Of a stretch of 64,000 nt of DNA, positions 47,278-58,742 are shown piece after piece (position 1 is the first letter of the stretch; each line of letters begins with the position of its first letter). The stretch is from assembly GCA_948567375.1 (NCBI GenBank), contig OX419759.1, positions 3,883,303 through 3,947,302 on the forward strand, in the 5' to 3' direction. The stretch is from Lunularia cruciata (taxonomy: Eukaryota; Streptophyta; Marchantiopsida; Lunulariales; Lunulariaceae). The translations under genes were made by a program, and so were the position numbers. The notes under the pieces were generated by a model that saw nothing but the letters and a program-made list of their open reading frames with translations, was not told the DNA's origin and made no database searches.

Positions 47278-49783
47278 ATGGTGAGTTTTTGCGGTGCTTA
47301 CTTGTCTGTTCAGAATTTCAGAGTGATTTTATTGACGGGATACGAGCGAACGAAGATCGCAAATTACCGTGCAATGCTCGTTTTCCTTTTGTTCTGCCGA
47401 TCAGATCACCTCATGAGCTCTTCGCTCTAGCTCGGTGTTTTTGGGATCGCTTACTATGGCTAAACGTGTTCTTGATTGTGGCGTGGAATTTTTGTCCAAT
47501 ATTATTCGTGCTCTTTTGTAGTTTGATCATCATTAGTTTCGGAGTTAATAATATTCTTGGTCATTTGCTAACTGCGTGTTCTGACGAAGTGTAGACTGGA
47601 AAGCAGCCGTACGTTGGACAGGGGCTTGAAGCGCCCCACGCGTTCACTATGATGCCTGGTCCATCCAAGCATACACAGTATGTTTCCTACTTCCTCAAAT
47701 CTGGTGTCGCAGACTTGTTGATTAAAGTGTAATTTATACCAAAGTGAGAGGTCCTTTAGGAGCTCAATTTGAGATTATTAGCTACGAACTACCTGGATTT
47801 TGTGTGTGTAAAATTTAAATTATACCATCTGTAAAGGAGGACGAAATTTATTTTAGTCTTGCCAGGAGTAGTTGGTGAGAAGTTCAGTTTGCTTCTCCTT
47901 TGTCATCTTCGTCAGGAAAGAACTCAATTGCATTCTCAACCTAATGTACGTTTACGTTGAACTTTGCTTCTCCTTGTCCATTATGTCTCCTTTCTGCAAC
48001 TCCAATCTACTTCAGTTTCTCAGGCCTCGAGAATGTGAACGTTGCTGTTTACTTGCTGTCGTTCAACCTTTGGTTCGTTCGCTTTAAATGCCAGATGTGT
48101 GGGTTAAACCTATATCAGATGGCCATGATGGTAACTACAACGAGTGATTGAATTTGATTGAATTCACCTATTTTGCAACAGTTACTGGACAGCTTCATCA
48201 CATATCAACATCTATGGTTATATGGATTATCTGTGTTGACTGCAGATATCCCTACGTCACGGGAACATCTGTGCTGGGAATCAAGTATAAGGATGGTGTG
48301 CTAATTGCTGCTGACACAGCAGGTTCACTCCTGGACTTATCTCACTTCCTACCCATGAAGAAGCGATGTGAAATTATATAAGCTGGCCTATCACGCATTG
48401 TTATAACTGCGATTCGGTACTTGTCTACAGGTTCATATGGTTCTACCGTGAGGTACAAAAGCGTTGAGCGCTTGAAGGCTTGTGGAAAGCATTGCCTCAT
48501 TGGTGCTAGCGGGGAGATTAGTGATTTTCAACAAATTCTGCAATACGTGGACAAGCTAATGTATACACGACATCCCTTCCGTACTTCTTTGATTATGTGG
48601 TCCTTCAAATTACTGTCTTTGCGCTCTTGTTGTCAGGGAACTCACAGAACATACAATGCTAGGAAAACTCTGGGCATGACCACCACGTCTCTTCACCAGC
48701 CACTGTCAAGTGAGCGGAGGTTTTCTGACCTGGAAAGAGCTTTGCAATTCCGATTAGAATGAGAAGATTTTAAGGATTTTGTTTAACTGTACCTGCCATA
48801 TTTCTTTTGACAGTTTGAACGATTACATGTGGGACGACGGAAACAACTTGAGCCCTAAAGATATTCACAACTACTTAACACGAATCATGTACAACAAGCG
48901 TAACAACTTTGATCCTCTGTGGAACACCCTTGTTCTTGGGGGGATGAAGAATGGGGAGAAGTATCTTGGTGTGGTAAGTAACTCACTACGGGCGTTTTCT
49001 GTTTGGAGAGCACTGGAATTTATACGGATGATTGTCCTTGTTCTTGAATATCCCATCCAAGGTAGTCCTTCAAAATTTTGAGTGTTCTCCCCGTTGGCCA
49101 GGTTACCATGATTGGTGTGCACTACGAGGATAACCACGTTGCTTCTGGATTTGGAAACCACCTTGCCCGCCCTATTTTTCGCTCAGAGTGGAGGGAAGAT
49201 CTGACGTTAGAAGAAGGCATTCAACTGCTCGAGAAGGCATTGACTGTACTTTTCTACCGTGATCGGAGCGCAATCAACAAAGTTCAGGTACTTCTGGACT
49301 ATGGACAGGAAATTGGGAAATAAGTGTTTTTGTTGTTATACCCACTGAGTAAGGGCATGTCGTTAATGCACGGGGAGAAGCTTCAAATTACTAGCATAAA
49401 TTTGTTGAGACCCATGAAGTTATTGGGGCTGTATTCTTCTCATTTTTGCGATGGAGGAGGAATGTTATGGGCATATGTGAACTGGTCTTGTTTTGTTCTT
49501 TGCTTGTTACCTTACCGGCCGTGGTAAGGATCCGTACCCATTCCACCTGAATATGCATGTAAACTGATCATTTACCGTTCCTGGGTCGGTTGGCATATCA
49601 TACACTGGATGACCTGAACATCATTGTCTGCTCCATGAAGAGTTGCTCAAACATTTTGTGCATGGACAGGTTGCAAACATCACTGCAGAAGGTATCAATA
49701 TTTCGGAGCCTTATGCATTGAAGACCAACTGGGACCTGAAGGCTTTCAAGAACCCAACAGCTGGAGCAGTGGGATCTTGGTGA
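47278..49783 (+). CDS. PBG1: 20S proteasome beta subunit type-4 (PBG, beta-7 position)
   Basis: Seven coding exons join in frame to 250 residues: 47,278-47,280; 47,595-47,677; 48,246-48,322; 48,431-48,560; 48,814-48,973; 49,102-49,287; 49,670-49,783. All introns are GT..AG (108-568 bp). Exon 1 holds only the start codon, followed at once by GTGAGT. The protein begins MTGKQPYVGQGLEAPHAFTM, nearly identical to plant PBG, and continues YPYVTGTSVLGIKYKDGVLI, GSYGSTVRYKSVERLKACGK, HNYLTRIMYNKRNNFDPLWN and GFGNHLARPIFRSEW, ending AFKNPTAGAVGSW. In the family a short propeptide is removed, here probably before Thr28 (TQYPYVTG). The TGTSV site lacks a working catalytic arrangement, so this is a structural subunit of the core beta ring. 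The gene appears intact. Confidence 0.95.
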
Positions 49784-52700
49784 TCAAGTAACAGAATCCA
49801 AGGTAGTCTAGATGCATCAGATTACCAGATTGGTGGTTCAATATGTTGGCAGCTTCTGCAGAAGTACGATGCATTGTGCCTTGACCGACCCTTTCAAAAA
49901 TACGATGGACCCACCACGTGGAGTATCGACATGTCTTGACAACTTTGTAAAGCTTACCCATTTAGTTTCTGGAAACTCGTAACAGTTTCCAACTCGGTTC
50001 ACATCCAGACTGGTATTCAGTTTCTCATGCCCCTTCTTCCATAAATCTCTGGTCAGGATACATGACTGTAACAGCTAGTGGACATAGAAAGGACCAAGGC
50101 AGTCTTGATTTCGAGTACTCAGCTTGTGAAATTAAAGACCGACCCTGAACGAACGATCAGTCACCAAAACCAAATTCATACAAGGAACTTGTAGCTCTTT
50201 ACATGAGTGAGGTATGGCACTGGTTTACATTTCTTCTCTGATTCCATTGCCAAATTTCATGAGGTGAAAATGGAAATGTCAAAAATTGATCAAGGAAGCA
50301 CTTTGTAAAGTCATTCCACTGCTCGTTCACACTGAAAGATGGTATTCCGACATCCCTCTTGTGGACTTGCGGGGCCCCACAATGAATGCCACCCGCTGTC
50401 TATCTTCATTTCTTTTGGGAAGTGTCGAATTTACATCTGGCGCTTATTATATACACTGATATCTATATGATCAACCCGTGAATTTTCTGTAGTCTTCTTT
50501 GGACGTTCACATTTGTAAGTATCTATAGATGAAACTTTCGTATGATTATTCGATGATTTAAGATCTGCTGAAGATCTTGTTCCCCGCATGCGCATTTTCT
50601 TTCCTACCGGCAGCATTGGCGCATTCCTCTTCATTCGCTCTCAAAATGTGCGTTAGCAGCATATTGTGACTAGTGTGCAGAACCGAATAACGTAGTGAGC
50701 CTACGTTCTCTGATATTCCTCACAGGTACTCAGGCTCGGTTTCCATGAAGGTTTGCTCCTCACCCTTTGTCCCAAAGCATAAGAGGTTCAGGATGTGAGG
50801 CGGGGACGAGTTGCATAGATACATCCGTTGAAAGTAAACTCGGGAGAAGGATTGGTGTTTGTAGTTCATTTACGCGTTGATGAATACAATTTAAAAGGAA
50901 ACATGAACATTGATGAATGCAATGTAGAAGTAAATCATGATATATCAGTACTAAATTTAAGGGGTGGGTACGATGTGAGTTGGAATGACTACCTTACTCG
51001 TCTTCGTTAAAGAAGGGAGTTGAGATTTTCCCTCAACTTTCAAACAATGTTGCATGTAATTTTCTGCTTCAAAAGGGACCGAAGTTGAAGGCTCGCTTTC
51101 TTTGTCAAGAAGCAGAGCAGTAGTTTCAAATGATAGACGTCAACATCAGAATCGTCGCGAGTCTTGTCTCATCCGCAACCAGCTCGTGGAAGATAGGAGT
51201 GGGCCCCGGCAATAGGCCTGGAAGTACACCGTAGGTTTGGTTCCTTCACCTTCGTCCGACTTGGACAATGACGCTCCCGTTGCTTACACACGGAAAACCT
51301 TTTCAAGACCATGTGGCCTGCATCATCATCTGTTTCCTGCCGACGGGATCCTACGGAAGCCGGCATCTAAGTCTTTGCCGGTAACAAGAGGTGTAGTACG
51401 TGCCTGGAATCGCGACCACGATACCAGATAATAGTCTGACGATTGCCATCAACCAAACATCTTCGGACATTCGGTAGGCTGAAAATCTACACCAAGGTAA
51501 TTCGGTTTGTGACTTCGCAACTAGGAACTCCGGATATGGTCGGGCATGACTTTCACCATGAGGATCAACGGGAGGGGAAGGATCTTTCCAGGTTCCTATG
51601 TTGACCGACCGATCAGCAGAGCCCGCTGAAAACGTGAAACAGCAGGGGTATAACGATAGAACTGACGTTGAGGCAATAGATTCCGCTCAGATTTGGTAGA
51701 AGAGATCTCCAGATTCGCTCTTCAGGGACAGCTAGCTCATCTACAGTCGGCCTCTGTCCACATAACAAAATTTGAACGTCGATAGAGCATTGTAAATTTC
51801 CACTCACACAGGTTTCTACATTCCAGTAGTAGCTGCGCTATAAAATCACAAACCTGATACAATTTCATCAAGTCTGCCGTCAGGTTGAGCTTAAACGTCA
51901 CCAAATAGCTGCACATAGGCTTAGATTTTGGTGACGATGGTACTTTCAAACGACGCATTGTATGCGACCAGATGAGCTAGGTGAAAAATCTATAAATCAA
52001 TTTTCAGTTAGATCGTGAAGAAAACACTTGATGTGCAAAGCATGAGGAGCAACAGTGAATATTGAAAACAGGAGTATGAGCCAAAACCAACCGTGTTGCA
52101 ATATTGTCTATTAAAAGTTGGGCATTTGAGTTACCAATTTAAGCTTGGCCTATTGCCCTAATAACCGAGGTACAGAGTGATGGCCTTTCTCATATTCTAC
52201 TTGTCAAATAGATAGAATATGACGATCTTCGTCGTCAAGAATCCTGCGAGAAGACTAACTGCACTCTTCCTTGTACATGTAATGGGTATCGGTCCTGTCG
52301 ATTGCCATCCAAGTCCTCAACCTGCACGCGTCACAACGTTTTCGCCATGGAGTTAAAAGTAATGTTCAGCAAGCCGGGCTGCTGATACTGCATTTGTTTT
52401 GTTCAAAATCTATGTATCGTTGGATTCTACCTTGCATTACCTGTCTGTCCTTGGAGGAAACTAAGACAAGTACTGAGACGACTCAACTCGTCGATTAGGG
52501 TACATCTGGTTAGACTACAGGCTGCTCAGAATTGTCGTTCTACAGTACAGCTCTCACATGTTTAGGAGCTTCCGACTTGGACGCTACCCGATGAACCACC
52601 ATCACGACGTCAAGCTGGAACTGAACCAAACTCAATAAGCTTCATAGTGAGGAGTACGAATTTCAGAAAGTGGTCAAACAGAACCTGTGGAATTTACCCA

Positions 52701-53648
52701 GATTGGCTTCTCCACCTCACAATCTGTCTCGTGATACAACTCCAGGAGGATCTATTTCTTCCCCTGGGATCTGTAGACCAGAGAAGGGAATTGGAGATCT
52801 GTAGGGATATGTTTACTACCCACAGATTCCGCATCAGAATATTCCCGTGAGGTAGGGACAGCTCCCCTCCTGTTCGTCTAGTTTGACCACATACATCGGA
52901 AAGTCACAGCGAAGAACTAAATCAACTTTCGTTGTATCTGGGTAATGAGGTACACAGATCCAATCGGTGAAAGCATCTCATGATGCAACATTGTCCTATG
53001 GTTACCACTAGTTCACCGCCAGCTAACAAGAAGTCTATCTGTTCCATATCTGCGTAAGGTAGTGAGGGCCATTTCCCAAGCGATATCCTATCCCTCGAGA
53101 AATCCTAGGTGAGTCTCTGTCCTCCTAACTCCCTTTTCTCTTCGTGCGTCCAATGTCGAAGATGCGTAGGACCTAAGCAGATGAGTCCAACCCCATCACG
53201 AAATACCACGTACTATCAACAGTAAAGATGATCGTACCGGATAACTGAGGAAAAGATCTCTGCTTCCTTACAAATCCCCAAAAAGAAGCCTCTACTGTTC
53301 CGCCTGGGGTTTGCACCTCGAAGACTAGAGTGGCATTTACTAGATACAAGATACCATGGGAGGTACACTACTCTACGGACAAGCATTCGTGGTCGATTGA
53401 CAGAATCTGTTCGCATCAAACTGTCTACGACGTCCTGAGAAAGAATGTATCTGGAGGAGCAGAAAATATGAAGGATCCTGCAGGAAATAAACTGACACTC
53501 GCCCACCACATGTCCAATTCGTCATGTCTTCAACGTGTAACCCAAGAGTTCAGGAAATGAGGACCTGTATGAAGAAGCGCCAATGCTGTTCGGAAAGCAT
53601 GACATCTTTGACAGAAGGCATGGTTGGCAAATTCTCTTCACCTCAAAG
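49784..53648. other. No gene recognised
   Basis: Proteasome 3' UTR, then unassigned DNA. A minus-strand open piece from 51,958 (MRRLKVPSSPKSKPMCSYLV ...) ends before a GT at about 51,855 and could be a first exon, but no partner exon was found. A basic frame at 50,634-50,431 (-) is also unassigned. Confidence 0.4.
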
Positions 53649-54239
53649 CTATTGTTGATAATACGATGTCTTCCGCTCTCTCGTGAGATAACTCCTTAAT
53701 TTCCTCCAAAGGTACATCGGATAACGTGCTGGGGACATCACTGAGGACACAATCCGAGTCGGAGAGGGAACTCTAGTCGAGTTCACCATATTCCCTCCGA
53801 TGGGCACTGCGGTGTTACTCGCCCAGAGGGGGAAGCCGAACACATTATACATTACAATATTCCCGTCGTATTGCAACTTCAAAAAGTGAGGTCCATTGTT
53901 CATGTTAGCTGTGTTCGTCTGCCACAGGTACCTCCCATCGCCAGACCATAGAACTCCATTCCCATCATTCTGCAGAAGAAAGTAGCAGTTCGTGCCCCTC
54001 CCATTTGTGTTGGTCGACCACACAGCCCTGTTATCTCTATACAAAACGAGGTTGCAATCGGTCTGCATTTTCAAAGTCCATGGACTCTCACCGAGGAATT
54101 GATTCGCTCCCAGGTAATACTGTTGCAATAAAATGCTGTTGAAAGCTTCCACAAAGCCCGTGGACATCAAAAACGAGCTGCAGACAACCATCAATAATGC
54201 AGCTGCCGCTGCATTTCGTGGACTCCCAGCGCATGCCAT
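53649..54239 (-). CDS. GNA-type mannose-binding lectin, secreted
   Basis: A single uninterrupted exon of 196 residues from ATG 54,239. Residues 1 to about 33 look like a signal peptide (AAAALLMVVCSSFLM core). Residues about 34-145 form one bulb-type (B_lectin) domain with all three QxDxNxVxY sites: QTDCNLVLY (59-67), QNDGNGVLW (90-98, Trp for the last Tyr) and QYDGNIVMY (123-131). The first and third fit the mannose-binding consensus; the second may bind weakly. Around 50 residues follow, basic at the end (LRSYLTRERK), with no kinase, PAN or anchor region, so this is a lectin-only protein. Such lectins bind mannose glycans outside the cell and are linked to defence or storage. An in-frame ATG at 54,290 would add 17 polar residues ahead of the signal peptide and is less likely. 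Confidence 0.9.
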   Translation of the reverse strand: MACAGSPRNAAAAALLMVVCSSFLMSTGFVEAFNSILLQQYYLGANQFLGESPWTLKMQTDCNLVLYRDNRAVWSTNTNGRGTNCYFLLQNDGNGVLWSGDGRYLWQTNTANMNNGPHFLKLQYDGNIVMYNVFGFPLWASNTAVPIGGNMVNSTRVPSPTRIVSSVMSPARYPMYLWRKLRSYLTRERKTSYYQQ

Positions 54240-56566
54240 TTTCTTCGAAAAATCCCCCGGTTCCTGCACAGGAGACGGATAATCTATCAATCTAATGTCC
54301 CGAAACTATATCCCACCATAATAAGCTCAGGAACCGACTTAGAATGAAAAGCTGGTAACCACTACCCCACCATGCAAGAAGCTTACCTTAGATTACAGCA
54401 GCCGCTAGCAACAAGATGGCAATACCCTGAACGCAAAGCTGGGAGTAAACTGAACTGTACCCCACGGTTCAGAAATGGCAAGCTAAAGTGCGCAATGGAC
54501 TCAGCTCAGCTCAACATCCTGAGTGCAATCTCAGAGGAAGAAATGACCGCGAAAACATCACTGTATACGATGGAGCTCTGACTACTGACAGTACTTTAAT
54601 ACATTGTTGTCTTCCACCCCTCGACAGTACCCCGTCTATCTATCTAGCCCCTCTTTCGGCGAGACGGGTGGCGATTTCTCCACCCGATTTTATTCTCCCT
54701 GGGCATCGGCTTTCCCCCAGCGTGTAATCTCCTTCTTTCCTTCCTCCATCCATCCATCATCTTCAGGTTGCGACGTTCGAAGAGTATTGTTGGGGTAGTT
54801 GGCCTGGTTGCAGTTGTCACCGAATACTGTAGATAATATGGAGAGACGTGACATCTCTGAGACACATATGTACAGTAGATGGACTTTTATTTGCTCAATT
54901 GTTGGTCTTAGTTTATGTACAGGCCTGACGGTATAGTATTCAGATGTGGAGTGACTGAAATGCTCTTGATTATTGATTATGAACTGTTTCTTTAAGGCGA
55001 AGTGGGCTAAGGTGAACGTGAAGTAGTAGTTTGACTAAACCAGTTCTGTTAATCTATTTAATGAAATATTGATATTTATCAAACTCTAAAGCATTTTGAC
55101 TAATGCAGCGACTCTCACCAGCATTTTCTGCGAGTAGATGGGAATGCTAACTTTTCATTATGAGTAAGCTGATAACGATTGTAGTTTTGGCGTTCTAGCT
55201 ATGCTTATCTCGTACTTGAATATTCTTGCATTATAGACGCGAATGTAATCCTTCCATTTTAGTTACGATTGTTTTACAGATTCAAGAATAAAGTGAAACC
55301 AATTTTGGTCACAGAATGTTGGCATCCTACCTAATCCTGTTTACACCTTTCGGATAGAGAAGATCCTTTGAACTTTGTACGTTCTTTTAACTCAACCTAG
55401 ACAATTCTCTATTACATTCTTTAGCTCCTATAGCGAAATTTTCTAATCTAATCACCATAACGATTCCCTTTTAATGGATCTGTTTCACCTTTGATTAAAT
55501 CCCATAAAAATCCCGTGAGTCCCAATAAGGACCACGCACTGAATTCAAAAAGGACTTGTCTCAGAATCAAGCTAAGCGAACGATATCTAGGAGTCATCAT
55601 TGGAACGTACAAGATCCGGTCGCAAGAAATATTCTAAAGTTCTTTCAGGGTATATTTATTTGTTAATTGTTTGTTTTGATGATTATAAATAAGTATATCT
55701 AAACTATAGCCTGTCCTTAAATTCAAGCTAAGCATTTATCGAGGAATCTGTACCTCCTAATGTCATGCAAGGTCTACTTACACTGTCTGTACTTAATATG
55801 ACCTTGACCTTGAATTTCTCTTTGATTTAGAAGACCTCTTAATCATATATCAATTTCATTGAAATGTATGAATCATATCAATCGAATTCTCCGCGTTACC
55901 TCCCTTCTAGTGTCCATGCTGAGATCCAGTTTAATGCAGCCGCGTTTCCACAAGGACGAGGGCCGAATAATGAGCAATCGCCAAGGGAGCCACTTTCAAG
56001 AAGGATCCATTAGGAACTTAAAGCTCTTCGAAGAAAATCAGAGCCAGTACGGAAGTGTATGTAGCAATCTCCTGCAATTTGTCGGGATGCGCTCTCGACC
56101 AAGATCACCAGCAAAACCGGAAACAGTCGGAGCACTGCCAGAGAGTGGTAATAATGAGTCTTTGTCATGAGCGGATGAAAGGGTGATGTAACTGACCGAT
56201 TGCATTCTCGAGGAGAGCTGACAATTCGGCACTGACAGTGATAAGTACATAGAGAAGTGGTTGGTACTAGTTCTTTCTACAGGAGTTGCAGAGACAGAAT
56301 AGGACTGACAGTTTGGCATTGGAAAGAGGTGGGAGGTGCCCACTTGGTCTCTTCGTAGCCTTACCGCCAGAAGAAAGTTCGGACTTCCTGAAAGGATTCG
56401 TGCCAGCAGACAGTCATCAGACTTTTCTGCGACGACGAATAGGAGCAAGTCAATGTATGCTTTTCTGGTTTTATGCTTCTCCGGATGCTCCACTACCATA
56501 TAGACCATGCGATCTACATCACTCAGATATTTTAGGTGCAATATGACAGAATTCTTATATCGATCC
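54240..56566. other. No gene recognised
   Basis: Lectin upstream region, then AT-rich DNA to about 55.8 kb and mixed DNA beyond. Open stretches at 55,859-56,170 (+) and 56,541-56,038 (-, 167 codons) overlap on opposite strands and match nothing I know. Confidence 0.4.
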
Positions 56567-56787
56567 TATTGGGGTCTAGCGCCATGTTACTTCTTGTGTT
56601 TTATCGTTGTACGGTTTGGTGGGGGTCTTTCTATCCTTCGCGGTTCGCCTTTTCTTTTCTGGTGTTGGTTGTCTCCACGGTCTGTTGTTTCTCAGGGTGT
56701 GTCTCACTTGTGGTCTTCGTTATCCTTCGCGGTTCGCCTTTTCTTTTCTTGTGTTGGTTGTTTCCATCGTCTACTGTTTCTTAGGAT
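56567..56787 (+). repeat. LINE 3' tail with an 89-bp duplication
   Basis: Starts like the LINE tail (TTGGGGTCTAGCGCCATGTTAC, TTGTACGGTTTG, CTATCCTTCGCGGTTCGCC). From TATCCTTCGCGGTTCGCCTT the sequence is repeated 89 bp later (56,632 and 56,721), sharing CTTTTCTT and GTGTTGGTTGT. Confidence 0.7.
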
Positions 56788-57230
56788 GTTTCCAGTGAGA
56801 CAGCTTTCACTTGATGAATTTGTCCTTCCATTCGCAAAAGACGGGTATGCTAGGATCTTCCTCTTTGAATTCCTCGTCCCATCGTTCCGTTTACTATGTG
56901 AGTCGCCTTTTACGACCTGTCTGTTGTTTCTTAGGTGTTTCCAATGAGCCAGCTTTCACTTGATGAATTTGTCCTTTGATTTGCAAAAGAGGAGTATGCT
57001 AGGATCTTCCTCTGTGAGTTCCTCTTCACATCCTTCTGTTTTCTATGCGAGTCGCCTTCTACGACCTGTCTGTTTTCCTTAGGTGTTTCCAGTGAGACAA
57101 CTTTCACTTGATGAATTTGTCCTTTAATTTGCAAAAGAGGGGTATGCTTGGATCTTACTCTCTGTGGGTTCCTTTTCACATCCTTCTGTTTTCTATGCGA
57201 GTCGCCTTTTACGACCTCTGTGAGTTGCTT
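56788..57230 (+). repeat. Three tandem units of about 148 bp
   Basis: GTTTCCA(G/A)TGAG starts at 56,788, 56,937 and 57,085. Each unit holds CTTTCACTTGATGAATTTGT, a GCAAAAGA word, GGTATGCT(T/A)GGATCTT, and near its end GAGTCGCCTT and TACGACCT. It directly follows the LINE tail, and the unit's own GAGTCGCCTT echoes the tail's CGGTCGCCTT, so it may have grown from it. Open minus-strand frames across it follow the repeat. Confidence 0.85.
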
Positions 57231-58742
57231 AATACCGAGCTGGATGAAGTGGTACAAAACATGATACATATAATACTATGCAAAGGCCAGATGATGGAAA
57301 GGTGGAAAGGAAGGACGAAAGTTTTTGGTAGATCTTAGTTTTCATGGTTTGGGTGCTTTATTATTGACTAATCAGTTGGAGAAACCTCATTTCAACAAAG
57401 CAAGAAGCAAATGCGAAATATGTAGAAAGAAGACACCTCAGTTTGAACTCTCCAAGAAAGGAATTGTTTGCACTTCGAATGAACAATGTGGAGCTAGAAT
57501 TGCAGAAAGAGACGAAAGCGAGTAGACAAACAAAATATTTGACGCCTGCAACAAGATTGCTACGCTGCAAAACTCAAGAATTAAAGAAGAAACCAACCAC
57601 TCACATCATGAGACACCCAAATGATCTTTTATCTATCCGAAAGACGATCTGTTGTGTACGTGTGGAGATTATGTTCTTCAATTTTTAAAAGATGAAAACT
57701 CATTTGCTAGGACAAGAAAACATGAGAGCCTTCTAGGTGACAACAATTCTGATCAGTTTTGTACTTGAATCAAAGTATTCACTTGGTTCACAACTTTCAA
57801 AAATGCCTGTTAGATTTCAGATTTGTAAAGCATCTTTTGGTGGTGGAGATTTCTAGGAAAGAACACTGGCAGCTCCTAAATCTGAGACTTAGAATAGGAA
57901 AAAACTCAAGGTACATATCGTATGCTAGTGCCATTTCACCACTGGTGGTTCAGGTGTATCTCGTGTACAGAACCATAAGATTGCCTTCGGCGAATAGATG
58001 CATGGCATCTTTTCCAGAAGTAATATCTGGTGCCGTCACGCCGAATCGGATGATTAATCTGAGCTCTGATTGTATCTCAAAGCGCGGAAAACTTAAGTGA
58101 AAGGAGGCTGCGCAGACCGAGATAATCATTTGTCCTCTCCTACAAAGCTCCAATCTGACCGAAAAGGCTGATTTCGATTCAGTAAATAGTTTAAACGCAA
58201 CCTTTTGTGCCTACTAAATTCTTCGAAAGGACGATTTAACTTCTTTCACAGAAACTCACTCAGCTTCTTGTGCGCGAACTCGTGTTGTAGTAGGTGCGGT
58301 ACTGTTGTCTGTCACTGTGTCCGCACATGTGTATTTACCTACCCCAGTGCTAACTACTGTACACGTGCAGTAAGCTCTCATAATGTTTCACTTGAACGCG
58401 CCCACTATTGCCGAGAGCTCTATCATGGTCTGATCAGGTATTTATCTCGAAGATCCAAACGCGATACACATAGAATAATAAGGGTGGATCGACCAAAGAT
58501 AAAATACAAGATGGTAAATGGACTTATATTCTATGAAAAAAGATGGAATCGAACCAAGATAACTTCTAATAGCATGGGAACAAGAAATCAGTCATATTGT
58601 ACTCAAATGGTTTATATATTATTAGAGTATCTGAGCAAGCTTCACTTATGGATTGCATTAATCAGGATTTTGTTTAGAGTGAGTTACAAAGAATACTTTG
58701 TAACACCTTACTTTAATGGATATGTGTTTTTATTCAAGTAAA
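57231..58742. other. No gene recognised
   Basis: Several open stretches. The longest, 58,205-58,741 (+, 178 codons), has no ATG at its beginning, an uneven composition and no family match. A stretch at 57,325-57,525 contains CEICRKKTPQF, a lone Cys pair. None is convincing. Confidence 0.4.

Noticed and set aside
51855-51958. Possible first exon (minus) ending before GTTTGT
   Set aside because: A single open piece with a weak donor; no continuing exon could be identified.
56931-57269. 112-codon minus-strand frame with repeated GDSHRKQKDVKRN
   Set aside because: It only reflects the 148-bp tandem units, whose lengths of 148 and 149 are not multiples of three; no start context or homology.
58205-58741. 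178-codon open frame (+)
   Set aside because: It has no ATG at its beginning, odd composition and no family similarity; it lies among retroelement remnants, so chance is the best explanation.
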